Source of the DNA: Haloarcula sp. DT43
GTDB taxonomy: Archaea > Halobacteriota > Halobacteria > Halobacteriales > Haloarculaceae
DNA: 64,000 nucleotides
Assembly: GCF_037078405.1 (NCBI RefSeq)
Contig: NZ_JAYMGZ010000001.1
Span: 1,282,656 to 1,346,655, forward strand
Reading direction: 5' to 3'
Made by a program: the position numbers and the translations under genes. Of this stretch, positions 33,048 to 43,481 are shown one piece after another; position 1 is the first letter of the stretch, and every line of letters begins with the position of its first letter. The notes under the pieces were generated by a model. The model ran no database searches. It worked only from the letters and a program-made list of their open reading frames with translations, and had not been told where the DNA came from.

Positions 33048-34151
33048 TCACAGGACGCTGTCGTACACGTCGGCCAGTTTGTCGATGGCGTGGTCGACGC
33101 TAATCACGTCCCGCCGGGCCAGACAGCGCTCCCGGAGCCGCTCGCGCTCGTCGAGGACCCGCTCGATAGCCCGGCGGAAGCCGTCGATGTCGCCTTCGTC
33201 GTAGGAGTAGCCGGTTTCGCCGTCCTCGATGGTCTCGCTGAGCGCGCCGGCGTCGACGCCGGCGACGGGGGTCCCACAGCAGTTGGCCTCCAGGGCGACA
33301 AGGCCCTGCGTCTCGACGGGGCTGGGGAACGCGAACACGTCAAGGACCGAGTACAGTTCGGGGAGTTCAGCCCGGTCGAGAAAGCCCAGAAAGCGCACGT
33401 CGGCGTCGCTGCGTTCGGCCGCCGCTTCCAGCGACTCGCGGGCCGGCCCGTCGCCGCCGAACACGACCGTCACGTCCAGCCCCTCGCAGGCAGTGATAAT
33501 GTCTTCGAGGCACTTCTCGTAGCCGTGTCTGCCCGTGTAGCCGACGATGGGGCCGTCGGGCAGGTCGTAGCGGTCGCGGAACGCGGCCGTGTCGACCGGT
33601 TCGAACACCGTCGTGTCGACGCCGTTGGGCACGACCGCGACCGGCGTGTCGAGGTCGATGGCCGCCCGGAGATGGGTGGCCGCGCGCTCGCCCGGCGCGA
33701 TGACGGTGTCGGCGCGGCTCAGGAACCAGCGCTCGTAGCTCTCGGCGCTCGAACGGACCGCCGACTCGACGGCACCGTTGAAGGAGACGTACTCGGCGTA
33801 CTCGCTCGTCGGCGTGTGATACGACGCGACGAACGGAACTTCGAGTTTGCCCGCGAGCCGCTGGCCCGCCATCCCGAGGCTGAAGGGGGTGTGGGCGTGG
33901 ACCAGTTCGGCGTCCCGGACGCCTTCCGGAATCTGTGGCATCCCGAGGCGGAACCCCTCGTAGAAGGGAAACGGGAGGCTCCGGACCGGGTACTCGTTGT
34001 CGGAGGGCTCGTGGTCGCTTTTCGGATAGACCACGTCCATGCGGCCGCCGCGGTCGCGCCAGCGGTCCCGCCACGTCTCGACCGTGTAGGTCACCCCGTT
34101 GACGGTCGGGAGATACGTGTCGGTAAACGTCGCGACGTGCGGCAGTGCCAT
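33048..34151 (-). CDS. GT4-type glycosyltransferase
   Basis: 367 residues of the GT-B fold. The N-terminal acceptor domain starts MALPHVATFTDTYLPTVNGV. The nucleotide-sugar domain has the E-x7-E motif (FAFPSPVETQGLVALEANCC) and GDGPARESLE. Related to glycolipid alpha-glycosyl/mannosyltransferases such as diacylglycerol glucosyltransferase. A TATA-like element (ttta in ggtttaagccc, about 34176-34190) is upstream. A second GT4 gene lies 1.5 kb away across a transporter. Confidence 0.92.
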   Translation of the reverse strand: MALPHVATFTDTYLPTVNGVTYTVETWRDRWRDRGGRMDVVYPKSDHEPSDNEYPVRSLPFPFYEGFRLGMPQIPEGVRDAELVHAHTPFSLGMAGQRLAGKLEVPFVASYHTPTSEYAEYVSFNGAVESAVRSSAESYERWFLSRADTVIAPGERAATHLRAAIDLDTPVAVVPNGVDTTVFEPVDTAAFRDRYDLPDGPIVGYTGRHGYEKCLEDIITACEGLDVTVVFGGDGPARESLEAAAERSDADVRFLGFLDRAELPELYSVLDVFAFPSPVETQGLVALEANCCGTPVAGVDAGALSETIEDGETGYSYDEGDIDGFRRAIERVLDERERLRERCLARRDVISVDHAIDKLADVYDSVL

Positions 34152-34272
34152 CGCCGCGGCGTAACACCACCAGGGCTTAAACCGTTGCCATTGGCGAGCC
34201 AGCCGTCAGACGGCTGTCACCCGCGACCCGGTGCCAGAGTCCTTTTGGGGGACCGTGGCGGAGTGTGGGTCA

Positions 34273-35595
34273 ATGGACCGGGACGGCTGGCTGTACGCCT
34301 GGGCGCTCGCATCCGTGGCGCTGGGCGCGGGCTCGCTGCTCGTGCCGCTGTATTTCGTCGCCATCGGTGGTGAAACGTTCATGCTCGGCGTCCTCGCCGG
34401 GGTGGCAGCCGCGGCGGGCGCGCCCGGGGCCCTCATCTTCGGGCGCGTCGCCGACAGGACGGGGAAGCGTCGGTCGCTCGTCCTCCTCGCGCTGGGGCTG
34501 GCGGTCCTCGCCCTGGTGCTCGTCTCGCTCACGGAGCGGCCGTGGCTCGTCATCGTCGGCAACGGTCTGCTGTGGTTCGCGGCGGGCGCGGTCGCGCCGG
34601 TACTGACGCTGCTCGTCACCGTCGGCACCGTCGAGCGGGACTGGCCCGCGCGGTTCGCCCTCCTGAACCGCTACCAGGGCTGGGGATGGGCCGGCGGCCT
34701 CGTCCTCGGACTCGTGTGGACGACGCTGCTCTCGGGACCGCTCGGTGAGGTTCCCGCCCAGCAGTCGCTGCTGTGGCTGTGTGCGGCTGCCGTCGGCCTG
34801 TCGGCGGCGCTCGCGGCGAAGTGGCTACCGACCGACCCCGACGAACTCGCCCGCCCGCGGGCCAGTCGGCTGGCGCGGGCCATCACGCGGTCGCGCCGAC
34901 TCCCGGTCCGGAGCGCGACGTTCCCGGTCGGCCCGGGCCGGCTGTACTGGCTCACACGGTCGATACACCCCCGGGACGTCGTGGCCCGGTTCTCCCCGGC
35001 GCTGACGGTCTACTTCGGGGGCGTCGTCGCCTTCTTCGTCGGGTTCGGCGTGTTCTGGGGACCGTTGCCCCTGTATCTCTCGCGGACGCTCGGCTACAAC
35101 TCCGGCCTGGTCTTCGCGCTGTATCTCGTCTCCAGCGTCGGGTCGGCGCTGTGGTACGACCGCGCCGGCGCGCTCACCGAGCGATACGACCCGAGCGGGC
35201 TCCAGGTCGGCGGCCTGCTGGCCCGCGCGGCGCTCCATCCGACCGTCGCCGTCGTGGGACTGCTCTTCTCGGCGGCACTCGTCGGCACAGCGGTCAACGG
35301 CGTCGTGTTCGCCCTCATCGGCGTCGCCTGGGCTGTCATCGCCGTCACCGCGGCCAGCGTCGTCACCAAGCTCGCGCCGGCGGCGATTCGCGGCGAGGCG
35401 CTGGGCATCTACACCGCCGTCTCCGGCCTGGCGAGCGGCGGCGGGTCGATACTCGGCGGCTGGCTCGGCGGGTACGGCTTCCTGCTGGCGTTCGGCGTCG
35501 CCGGCGCGCTGGTCCTGGTCGGTGCGGTGCTGGTCGCGGTCGTCTGGCGGCGCTCGCCGACGCTCTCTATCGACAGCGAACCGCTCTCGGCGTAG
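34273..35595 (+). CDS. Major facilitator superfamily transporter
   Basis: 440 residues with 12 predicted helices. The MFS loop 2-3 motif appears as FGRVADRTGKRRSL. A long central cytoplasmic loop contains TDPDELARPRASRLARAITR. The start is the ATG at 34273 (MDRDGWLYAWALAS). Substrate not inferable. It lies between two glycosyltransferases, so export of a glycoconjugate is possible but speculative. Confidence 0.9.
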   Translation: MDRDGWLYAWALASVALGAGSLLVPLYFVAIGGETFMLGVLAGVAAAAGAPGALIFGRVADRTGKRRSLVLLALGLAVLALVLVSLTERPWLVIVGNGLLWFAAGAVAPVLTLLVTVGTVERDWPARFALLNRYQGWGWAGGLVLGLVWTTLLSGPLGEVPAQQSLLWLCAAAVGLSAALAAKWLPTDPDELARPRASRLARAITRSRRLPVRSATFPVGPGRLYWLTRSIHPRDVVARFSPALTVYFGGVVAFFVGFGVFWGPLPLYLSRTLGYNSGLVFALYLVSSVGSALWYDRAGALTERYDPSGLQVGGLLARAALHPTVAVVGLLFSAALVGTAVNGVVFALIGVAWAVIAVTAASVVTKLAPAAIRGEALGIYTAVSGLASGGGSILGGWLGGYGFLLAFGVAGALVLVGAVLVAVVWRRSPTLSIDSEPLSA

Positions 35596-35613
35596 CAACC
35601 GCGGCCGCGCGAC

Positions 35614-36663
35614 TCAGACCAGTTCCTCGTAAGTCTCGACGAGCCGCCGGCCGACACGGTCGAGACTATGTTCTCTGGCGGTCTCTCTGGCGTTCTCCCC
35701 CAGGCGCTCCCGCAGGTCGGGGTTCTCGGCGAGTCGTTCGAGGGTCTCGCGGAACTCGGCCTCGTCAGCGCAGATGAGACAGTCGTGGCCGTCCTCGTAG
35801 TACTCCCGGAACACGGGGATGTCCGAGAGGACGACCGCCTTCCCGCAGGCCATCGCCTCCAGCACGGCGATGCCCTGGTTCTCGGCCTTGGTCGGGAACA
35901 GGTACACGTCGCCGGCCCCGAACGCCCCGCGGATGTCCTCGACCCAGCCGGTGAAGGTGACGTTCTCCGGCGGGTCGTTCACCCACCGCCGGACGGTCGT
36001 CGAGGCCTGCGGGCCGGCGTCGTAGGGGCCGAACCAGGCGAAGTCGTGCGCCGTCTCCTGGGCGAGTTCGCAGAACGTCGTCAGCCCCTTGCGCTCGAAG
36101 ACGTTGCCGACGGCGAAGACGACCATGCCGTCGAGGTCGTACCGGTGCCGGTAGTCCTCGCGCATGTCCTCGTGGCCCGCCAGCGCGTCGACGTCGACGC
36201 CGTTCGTCATCGGCCGTATCGGCGCGTCGACGGGGTAGGATTCGAGGACGGCCTTCGTGTACTCGGAGGGACAGAGCACGAGGTCGGCCTGCGAGTAGAA
36301 CCACCGGAGGTACCGACCCAGCCCCGGCGCGACCAGGTTCGACCCGCGGAAGCTGTCCCGGAAGTCCTCGCGGGTGACGTGGGCGTGCAGGACCAGCGGG
36401 ATGTCCGCCTGCGCGGCGTGTCGGGCCACGGCGACGGAACCCGGGCCAATCATGTTGCAGTGGGCGAGGTCGAACTCCCGGAACACCGGGTCGTCGAAGG
36501 CGATATTGCCACCCAGCGCCCACGCCGGGTGCCCCTCCTGCCAGGGCGTCGTCTCCACCTCGATGTCGGTCTCGGACAGCGCCGCTCGCTGGTGGTCGAC
36601 GGCAGTGCCGATACCCGACCGGTCGAGGCGGTCGGCCAGTTCGAGGTAGTTCAGGACGCGCAC
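35614..36663 (-). CDS. GT4-type glycosyltransferase
   Basis: 349 residues starting at GTG (MRVLNYLELADRLDRSGIGT). GT-B features: HAHVTREDFRDSFRGS in the acceptor domain, PMTNGVDVDAL, VGNVFERKGLTTF, and the donor motif YLFPTKAENQGIAVLEAMAC. Probably retaining, nucleotide-sugar dependent. Further upstream in-frame sequence is open but has no conserved look. Operates on cell-surface glycans or lipids. Confidence 0.9.
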   Translation of the reverse strand: MRVLNYLELADRLDRSGIGTAVDHQRAALSETDIEVETTPWQEGHPAWALGGNIAFDDPVFREFDLAHCNMIGPGSVAVARHAAQADIPLVLHAHVTREDFRDSFRGSNLVAPGLGRYLRWFYSQADLVLCPSEYTKAVLESYPVDAPIRPMTNGVDVDALAGHEDMREDYRHRYDLDGMVVFAVGNVFERKGLTTFCELAQETAHDFAWFGPYDAGPQASTTVRRWVNDPPENVTFTGWVEDIRGAFGAGDVYLFPTKAENQGIAVLEAMACGKAVVLSDIPVFREYYEDGHDCLICADEAEFRETLERLAENPDLRERLGENARETAREHSLDRVGRRLVETYEELV

Positions 36664-36872
36664 GTCTCGGGGCAACTCCGCCGGGGCCGAAAATCCTACC
36701 GACTTCGCCCCTGAGGGCGGCTGTCGTCGGTCTCGGTTCGGAGGTGCGGGGAGCCAGAACGCCCCCGCGCTCCGTTTGCCGGGGTTTTCCGGCTGTTCCC
36801 GGCAGTCCCGGGACAGGAGACGCCGCTGGCTCGTCCGGAAGGCATTTTCCCGCCGCCGACACAGTACCGCCA

Positions 36873-37160
36873 ATGACGGACGAGGCGACCATCGCCCGCG
36901 AGCGAATCGACCGCCTCCAGTCGCTCGCCCGCGAGGCGGTCCAGGCCGGCAACGAGGAGCGCGCCCGGTCGTACGTTCGCCGCGCTCGCCGCGTCGCCGA
37001 GCGCCACCGTCTCCGCCTCCCGCGGTCGTTCGAGCGGTCGACGTGTGACGACTGCGACACGTACCTCCTTCACGGACACAACGCCCGCTCGCGAACCCAG
37101 TCCGGCCACGTCGTCATCACGTGTGACTGTGGGTCACAGTCGCGCTACCCGTACGACTGA
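36873..37160 (+). CDS. rnp4: Ribonuclease P protein component 4
   Basis: 95 residues matching archaeal Rpr2/Rnp4: a helical N-terminus (ERIDRLQSLAREAVQAGNEE) and a zinc ribbon (CDDC...CDCG) followed by RYPYD. With Rnp1-3 it assists the RNase P RNA in tRNA 5' maturation. It is followed by YhbY, a common archaeal pairing. Confidence 0.95.
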   Translation: MTDEATIARERIDRLQSLAREAVQAGNEERARSYVRRARRVAERHRLRLPRSFERSTCDDCDTYLLHGHNARSRTQSGHVVITCDCGSQSRYPYD

Positions 37161-37180
37161 GAATTCTTTACGACTATTGG

Positions 37181-37188
37181 TTTTAAGG
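37181..37188 (+). promoter_or_regulatory. TATA box of the YhbY-mscS operon
   Basis: ttttaagg centred about 29 nt upstream of the ATG at 37213, the spacing expected for a leaderless or near-leaderless haloarchaeal transcript. Confidence 0.55.
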
Positions 37189-37212
37189 GGCTGTCCTCGC
37201 TAAACGGTGTAC

Positions 37213-37461
37213 ATGAGTGACGCTTCTCGACAGTCCCGGATACACGACCTCGACGCGACACTCCGCGTCGGCAAACATGGCATCGAGTCCGTGGCGGACG
37301 AACTCGACGACCAACTGGAGAACACGGAACTGGTGAAAGTCAAGTTCCTCCGGTCGTCCCGCGGCGGGACGACGGCCGAGGAACTCGCCGACGACCTGGC
37401 CGAACTGGTCGGCGCTGAAGTGATTCAGGTGCGGGGCCACACAGCGGTGTTCGAGAAATGA
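37213..37461 (+). CDS. YhbY/CRM-domain RNA-binding protein
   Basis: 82 residues of the CRM fold: IHDLDATLRVGKHGIESVAD, ELVKVKFLRSSRGGTTAEEL and HTAVFEK; the usual GxxG loop appears as RVGKHG. Binds pre-ribosomal RNA and follows rnp4 as in many archaea. The ATG at 37213 is preferred over the GTG at 37207. Overlaps mscS by 4 nt. Confidence 0.94.
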   Translation: MSDASRQSRIHDLDATLRVGKHGIESVADELDDQLENTELVKVKFLRSSRGGTTAEELADDLAELVGAEVIQVRGHTAVFEK

Positions 37462-38339
37462 TGCAGGTCCAGCCGCTCACGGACCTGCTCGAAGGGCTCG
37501 GCGTGCCGGCCGCCGGCTCAATCGCCTCGGCGGCGGTCTTCGTCGTCGTGTTCGTCCTCGTCTACGTCCTGGGGAAGGCGATCGTCCTGCCCATCGTCGA
37601 CCGCTCGCTCAAGTCCCGCGACCTCGACACCCACGCGCGGCGACCGCTGAAGAAGGTCGTCAGTATCGGGGTCGTCTTCGTCGCCATCTCCGTCGCCTTC
37701 GGGATGGCCGAGTACGGGAACTTCCTGCAGTCGCTGGCGACTATCGCCGCGGCGGCGACACTGGCTGTCGGCTTCGCCATGCAGGACGTCATCAAGAACT
37801 TCGTCGCCGGCGTGTTCATCTACACGGACAAGCCGTTCCGCATCGGCGACTGGATAGAGTGGGACGGCAACTCCGGCGTCGTCGAGGACATCAGTCTGCG
37901 GGTCTCCCGCGTCCGAACGTTCGACAACGAGCTCCTGACCGTGCCGAACTCGAACCTGACCGACGGCGTCATCAAGAACCCCGTCGCCAAGGACCAGCTC
38001 CGACTGAAGTTCGTGTTCGGCATCGGCTACGACGACGACATCGACAAGGCGACCGAGATAATTCTGGAGGAAGCGCGGAACCATCCGGATATCATGGACG
38101 ACCCCGAGCCGTCCGTCCGGCTCATCGAGCTCGGCGACTCCTCGGTGGGCCTGCAGTCCCGCATCTGGATTGAGGATCCGAACCGGGCCGACTTCGTCAA
38201 GACGCGCGCCGAATACGTCAAGACGGTCAAGGAACGGTTCGACGCGGAGGACATCAACATCCCGTACCCGAACCGGACCATCGGCGGCGGGCTGGAGATG
38301 ACCGGACTCGACAGCGTCGTGGAACCGGCCGACGACTGA
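37458..38339 (+). CDS. mscS: MscS-family small-conductance mechanosensitive channel
   Basis: 293 residues. Three N-terminal helices; the pore-lining TM3 is SLATIAAAATLAVGFAMQDV followed by IKNFVAGVFIYTDKPFRIGD. The beta domain (WIEWDGNSGVVEDISLRVSR, TVPNSNLTDGVIKNP) and an alpha/beta cytoplasmic vestibule follow. Releases osmolytes on hypo-osmotic shock. Co-translated with the RNA-binding protein, so expression may follow translation capacity. Confidence 0.95.
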   Translation: MMQVQPLTDLLEGLGVPAAGSIASAAVFVVVFVLVYVLGKAIVLPIVDRSLKSRDLDTHARRPLKKVVSIGVVFVAISVAFGMAEYGNFLQSLATIAAAATLAVGFAMQDVIKNFVAGVFIYTDKPFRIGDWIEWDGNSGVVEDISLRVSRVRTFDNELLTVPNSNLTDGVIKNPVAKDQLRLKFVFGIGYDDDIDKATEIILEEARNHPDIMDDPEPSVRLIELGDSSVGLQSRIWIEDPNRADFVKTRAEYVKTVKERFDAEDINIPYPNRTIGGGLEMTGLDSVVEPADD

Positions 38340-38351
38340 CCACCCGCCGGG

Positions 38352-38369
38352 ACCGTGGGAAACCACGGT
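38352..38369 (+). terminator. GNRA-capped hairpin after mscS
   Basis: ACCGTGG-GAAA-CCACGGT, a 7-bp perfect stem with a GAAA tetraloop, 13 nt after the mscS stop. A transcript-end or 3'-stabilising structure is likely; there is no long U run. Confidence 0.45.
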
Positions 38370-38570
38370 ACGCGACCGCCGGCACCCCGTGCCCGGTACG
38401 CGGCCTGCGTGACGCTGTGTTCCGTTTCCAATCTCTCCTCGGTGTAGCGGTTTGGAATCCTAACCCCAACTGCATAAACTCCCCAGACCCAACTACGGCT
38501 TGCATCGATAATTCGACCCGAGCGGTGAGTAGTGACGCCGGACGGAGCCGCCACGAAATACTACGCAACC

Positions 38571-39278
38571 ATGCTACTCCACGGACTCCTCACACAGCTC
38601 GAACACGCGCTCGCACCGGTTCGCCACGTCATGCGCCCCATCCTCTCGGACCCGTTCGTGATGGGGGTCTGGGCACTGACCGTGCTCGCGTCCGTCGGTA
38701 TCCTCTGGTGGGACATCCGCGAACGGAATCGGACACTCCCGTCGCTGATGAAGGGCGTCTGGTCGCTGGTCGTGCTCTACTCCGGGCCGTTCGGTCTCGC
38801 GGTCTACTGGTACTCCGGTCGGACGCAAATCGCCAACGATTCGCTCTGGCGGCGGGGCTTTCGCTCGACGGCCCACTGCTACTCCGGGTGTGGGGCCGGC
38901 GAAGTCCTCGGCTTCGTCCTCCTCGGTGGCCTCCTCGCGCTCGGGAGTTCGCTCGTCACCACGGCGGGGACGTTCGCACTCGCATACCTGTTCGGCTACG
39001 CGCTCACCGTCGGCCCGCTGCTGCAGGAGGGCGTCGGCTTCGGGGAGGCGATGCTAGACGCCCTCTACAGCGAGACGCCGAGCATCACCGTCATGGAGGT
39101 CGCCGCCATCGGGACGGACCTCCTGGTCGCCGGCCAGGCCCACATCTCCGACCTGCTGTTCTGGGGCGCGCTGGCGTTCTCGCTGTCGGTCGGATTCGTC
39201 TTCGCGTACCCGGTCAACGCCACCCTCGTCTACTTCGGCGTCAAGGAAGGGATGGAGAACCCCGCGAACATGGGGTAG
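38571..39278 (+). CDS. DUF4396-type membrane protein
   Basis: 235 residues, about six helices. The family hallmark is HCYSGCGAGEVLGFVLLGGL, with a conserved His-Cys and GCG turn in a membrane helix; WYSGRTQIANDSLWRRGFRS precedes it. The Cys/His arrangement suggests metal or thiol chemistry in the membrane. The start at 38571 (MLLHGLLTQLEHALAPVRHV) is preferred. Function unknown. Confidence 0.8.
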   Translation: MLLHGLLTQLEHALAPVRHVMRPILSDPFVMGVWALTVLASVGILWWDIRERNRTLPSLMKGVWSLVVLYSGPFGLAVYWYSGRTQIANDSLWRRGFRSTAHCYSGCGAGEVLGFVLLGGLLALGSSLVTTAGTFALAYLFGYALTVGPLLQEGVGFGEAMLDALYSETPSITVMEVAAIGTDLLVAGQAHISDLLFWGALAFSLSVGFVFAYPVNATLVYFGVKEGMENPANMG

Positions 39279-39465
39279 CGCACCGGGCAGACCACCGACT
39301 CGCGACGTGGCCGCTGGTGTGTCGGCAGAACTGGACCCCTGGTCCGACCCAGCTTCCCCAGTCGGGAGAGGCCCGATTCGAGGAACGGGCGTTCGTCGGC
39401 CCGTAGGAGCGCGACCCCCGTAGGGCAGCCTCGCCGCTGTCAAAAAACGCCGTCATCTACGAAAT

Positions 39466-39476
39466 TCTTTTATGAT
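39466..39476 (+). promoter_or_regulatory. Probable TATA box of the nucleoside-transporter operon
   Basis: tcttttatgat, about 25-35 nt upstream of the ATG at 39501, in an AT-rich patch (caaaaaacgcc to caaaagtagt) that contrasts with the GC-rich surroundings. The gap 39279-39500 holds no other feature I can support. Confidence 0.45.
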
Positions 39477-39500
39477 ACATACGATTATATCAAAAGTAGT

Positions 39501-40649
<1,149 letters not shown>

Positions 40650-40688
40650 TCGGCGTGGCGTTCCAAATGAGTGGATTGCCTGCCTTCC

Positions 40689-42317
40689 ATGACGAGGAGT
40701 GAAAGCCAGCGGGACACCGACGAGACCCCCGCGGTCAGCCTGTCGGGTATCACCAAGCGGTTCGGTGACGTCGTCGCCAACGACGGGGTCGACTTCACGC
40801 TCGAAGCGGGGTCCGTCCACGCGCTGCTGGGCGAGAACGGGTCGGGGAAGACGACGCTGATGAGCGTCCTCTACGGCCTGTACGACCAGGACGCCGGCGA
40901 CATCGCCGTCCACGGCGACCCGCAGGCGTTCGACTCGCCCCGGGACGCGATGGACGCCGGGGTCGGCATGATCCACCAGCACTTCCAGCTGGTCGAGCCG
41001 ATGACCGTCCTGCAGAACATCGTTCTCGGCCACGAACCGACCGAGAACGGGCTGGTCGACACCGAGAGCGCCCGTGCGGACATCGAGGAGATAACCGCCC
41101 GCTACGGCTTCGACGTCGACCAGTATCTCGACGTTCCCGTCCGCGACCTGGACGTCGGCGTCCAACAGCGCGTCGAAATCGTCAAGAGCCTCTATCGCGG
41201 CGCGGAGATACTGATACTCGACGAACCGACGGCCGTCCTCACCCCACAGGAGGTCGAGGGCCTGTTCGACGTGATGGACGAGCTGACGGCGTCCGGCCAC
41301 TCGCTCGTCTTTATCACGCACAAGCTCAGCGAGGCGCTGACGGCGGCCGACGAGATAACCGTGTTGCGCGACGGCGAGGCCGTCGGGACGGTCGACGCCG
41401 CCGACACCTCCGAACAGGAGCTCGCGCGGCTGATGGTCGGCCGCGAAATCGACTTCGACAGGCGGGAGCGCGCGCCCACGACCGGCGACCCGGTCTTCGA
41501 GGCCGAGGCCGTACACGTCCGGGACGACCGGGGTCTCGAACAGGTGCGCGGCGTCGATTTCACCGTCCGCGAGGGGGAGATTCTGGGAATCGCCGGCGTA
41601 CAGGGGAACGGCCAGACCGAACTGGTCGAGGCGCTGACCGGTCTCCGGCCGGTCCAGTCCGGTCGCATTCGGTTCGGTGAGGAGGACATCACCGGGACGG
41701 GTCGCCGGGACCGGCTCGAGCAGGGAATCGCCTACATCCCCGAGGACCGCCAGGAGGAGGGGCTCGTGATGGACTACGACCTCGTCCGGAACGGCTTGCT
41801 CGGCTTCCAGACGACCGCGCCCTACGTCCAGCGCGGACTCGTCGACTGGGACGCCGTCCGCGACCACGCCGAGGGAATCGTCGAGGAGTACGACGTACAG
41901 CCCCCGGACGCGACGGCCGAGGCGTCGTCGCTGTCGGGCGGCAACCAACAGAAGTTCGTCGTCGGTCGCGAAATCGAACACGAGCCGACGGTGATGGTCG
42001 CCGCCCACCCCACGCGAGGGGTCGATATCGGCTCGATAGAGTTCATCCACGACCGCCTGATGGAACTGCGCGAGGCCGGTCTCGCGGTCGTGTTCGTCTC
42101 CTCGAAGCTCGAAGAGATCCAGACCCTCTCCGACCGGATCGCGGTCATGTACGAGGGGGAGTTCGTCGACGTCGTCGACCCGGAGGTGGTCACCGAGGAG
42201 GACCTCGGTCTGCTGATGGCCGGCCACGAGCGGGCGGCGAGCGGCGAACCGAGCGCCGACGGGAGCCAAGCGCCCGAACACACCGATACGGCGACCGACC
42301 GAGGTGACGGGGCGTGA
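40689..42317 (+). CDS. Nucleoside ABC transporter ATPase (double NBD)
   Basis: 542 residues with two fused ABC domains. NBD1 has Walker A GENGSGKTT and a YGLYDQDAGDIAVHGDP segment. Its signature region is degenerate (VGVQQRVEIVKSLYRGAEIL), with Walker B ILDEPTA. NBD2 has the divergent Walker A GVQGNGQTE and signature LSGGNQQKFVVGREI, typical of the carbohydrate/nucleoside uptake subclass. The start is the ATG at 40689. Powers import with the two permeases downstream. Confidence 0.95.
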   Translation: MTRSESQRDTDETPAVSLSGITKRFGDVVANDGVDFTLEAGSVHALLGENGSGKTTLMSVLYGLYDQDAGDIAVHGDPQAFDSPRDAMDAGVGMIHQHFQLVEPMTVLQNIVLGHEPTENGLVDTESARADIEEITARYGFDVDQYLDVPVRDLDVGVQQRVEIVKSLYRGAEILILDEPTAVLTPQEVEGLFDVMDELTASGHSLVFITHKLSEALTAADEITVLRDGEAVGTVDAADTSEQELARLMVGREIDFDRRERAPTTGDPVFEAEAVHVRDDRGLEQVRGVDFTVREGEILGIAGVQGNGQTELVEALTGLRPVQSGRIRFGEEDITGTGRRDRLEQGIAYIPEDRQEEGLVMDYDLVRNGLLGFQTTAPYVQRGLVDWDAVRDHAEGIVEEYDVQPPDATAEASSLSGGNQQKFVVGREIEHEPTVMVAAHPTRGVDIGSIEFIHDRLMELREAGLAVVFVSSKLEEIQTLSDRIAVMYEGEFVDVVDPEVVTEEDLGLLMAGHERAASGEPSADGSQAPEHTDTATDRGDGA

Positions 42318-42350
42318 CCCCTGGCCGCCGGCATTCCGGGGTGAGTACGC

Positions 42351-43481
42351 GTGACTGACGCCGATTCGGACCGCGCTCGCGGGACGCTGGACAGGCTGGC
42401 CGACCGGCTACTGGACGCCTCCGTGGGCGAGCGCGTCGCGATTGCGACCGCGTCGACCGGACTCGCACTGCTCATCGGGCTGGTGGTGGTGGCGCTCGCG
42501 GGGTACGACTCGATGGCGTTCCTGGAGAACGTCGCGGTCGGCGCGTTCGGCGACGCCAACGCGCTGGCGCGGACGCTGAAGTTCACGACCCTGTTCGTCC
42601 TCACCGGGGTCGCCGTGGCAATCGCGTTCCGCGCCGGGGTGTTCAACATCGGCGTCCAGGGACAGTTCGTCGTCGGCGGGTTCGCCACTGTGGTCACGAT
42701 ACTGTGGCTGGCACCGCTGCTCCCCACCGGTGCCACCGGCGGCGTGCTGTTGATGCTGCTCGGGACCGCCGCGGGCGTCGTCGCTGGCGGCGCGTACGCC
42801 GCGATTCCGGGCGTGTTGAAGGCCTACGGCGACGCCAACGAGATCGTCACGACCATCATGTTGAACTTCATCGCGACCGGCGTCGTGGGCTACTTCGTCG
42901 ACGGGCCGTTTCGCGGCGAGGGCAACCGCGCCCCGAACACGGCCCGGATTCCGGAGTACGTCTCGCTACCACGGCTCGTCTTCGACGTGCCCGACTTCTC
43001 GGTCGTCGGGCTGGCGGTGACGCTCGCGGTCGTCGTCGCCGTCGCCTGGGTCCTGGCTCGGACGCGGTTCGGCTACGAGATGGTCACCAGCGGTCATCAG
43101 GTGGCCGCGGCGACCTTCTCGGGGGTGAACGCCAGGCAGACAGTCGTCGCGACGATGACGCTCTCCGGCATGGTCGCCGGGGTCGCCGGCGCGCTCTTCG
43201 CGATTATGATTCAGGGGTATTACAGCGACCCCGCGGGCATCGGAACCTACGGCTTCGACGCCATCGCGGTGAGCCTGCTCGCGGCCAACAACCCGCTGGG
43301 CGTCCTCCCGGCCGGCCTGTTGTTCGGCGGTCTCGATTCGGCGGGGAGCCACCTGCGGATCAACAGCGACGTACCGGTCCAGCTGATCGATGGAATCATC
43401 GGACTGGTCGTCCTGTTCGTCGCGGCCCCCGAACTGTTCCGCATGGCTGCCGTGCGACTCGGGCTGGGAGGTGAGGACTGA
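42351..43481 (+). CDS. Nucleoside ABC transporter permease 1
   Basis: 376 residues, about ten helices, of the BPD_transp_2 family. Signature pieces are FRAGVFNIGVQGQFVVGG, YGDANEIVTTIMLNFIATGV and AAATFSGVNARQTVVATMTL. GTG start. It pairs with the next gene (1-nt overlap) as a heterodimeric channel. Confidence 0.93.
   Translation: MTDADSDRARGTLDRLADRLLDASVGERVAIATASTGLALLIGLVVVALAGYDSMAFLENVAVGAFGDANALARTLKFTTLFVLTGVAVAIAFRAGVFNIGVQGQFVVGGFATVVTILWLAPLLPTGATGGVLLMLLGTAAGVVAGGAYAAIPGVLKAYGDANEIVTTIMLNFIATGVVGYFVDGPFRGEGNRAPNTARIPEYVSLPRLVFDVPDFSVVGLAVTLAVVVAVAWVLARTRFGYEMVTSGHQVAAATFSGVNARQTVVATMTLSGMVAGVAGALFAIMIQGYYSDPAGIGTYGFDAIAVSLLAANNPLGVLPAGLLFGGLDSAGSHLRINSDVPVQLIDGIIGLVVLFVAAPELFRMAAVRLGLGGED

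Noticed and set aside
39279..39500. Structured RNA gene upstream of the nucleoside-binding protein
   Set aside because: Short GC-rich inverted bits are present but no known RNA family and no consistent fold could be argued.
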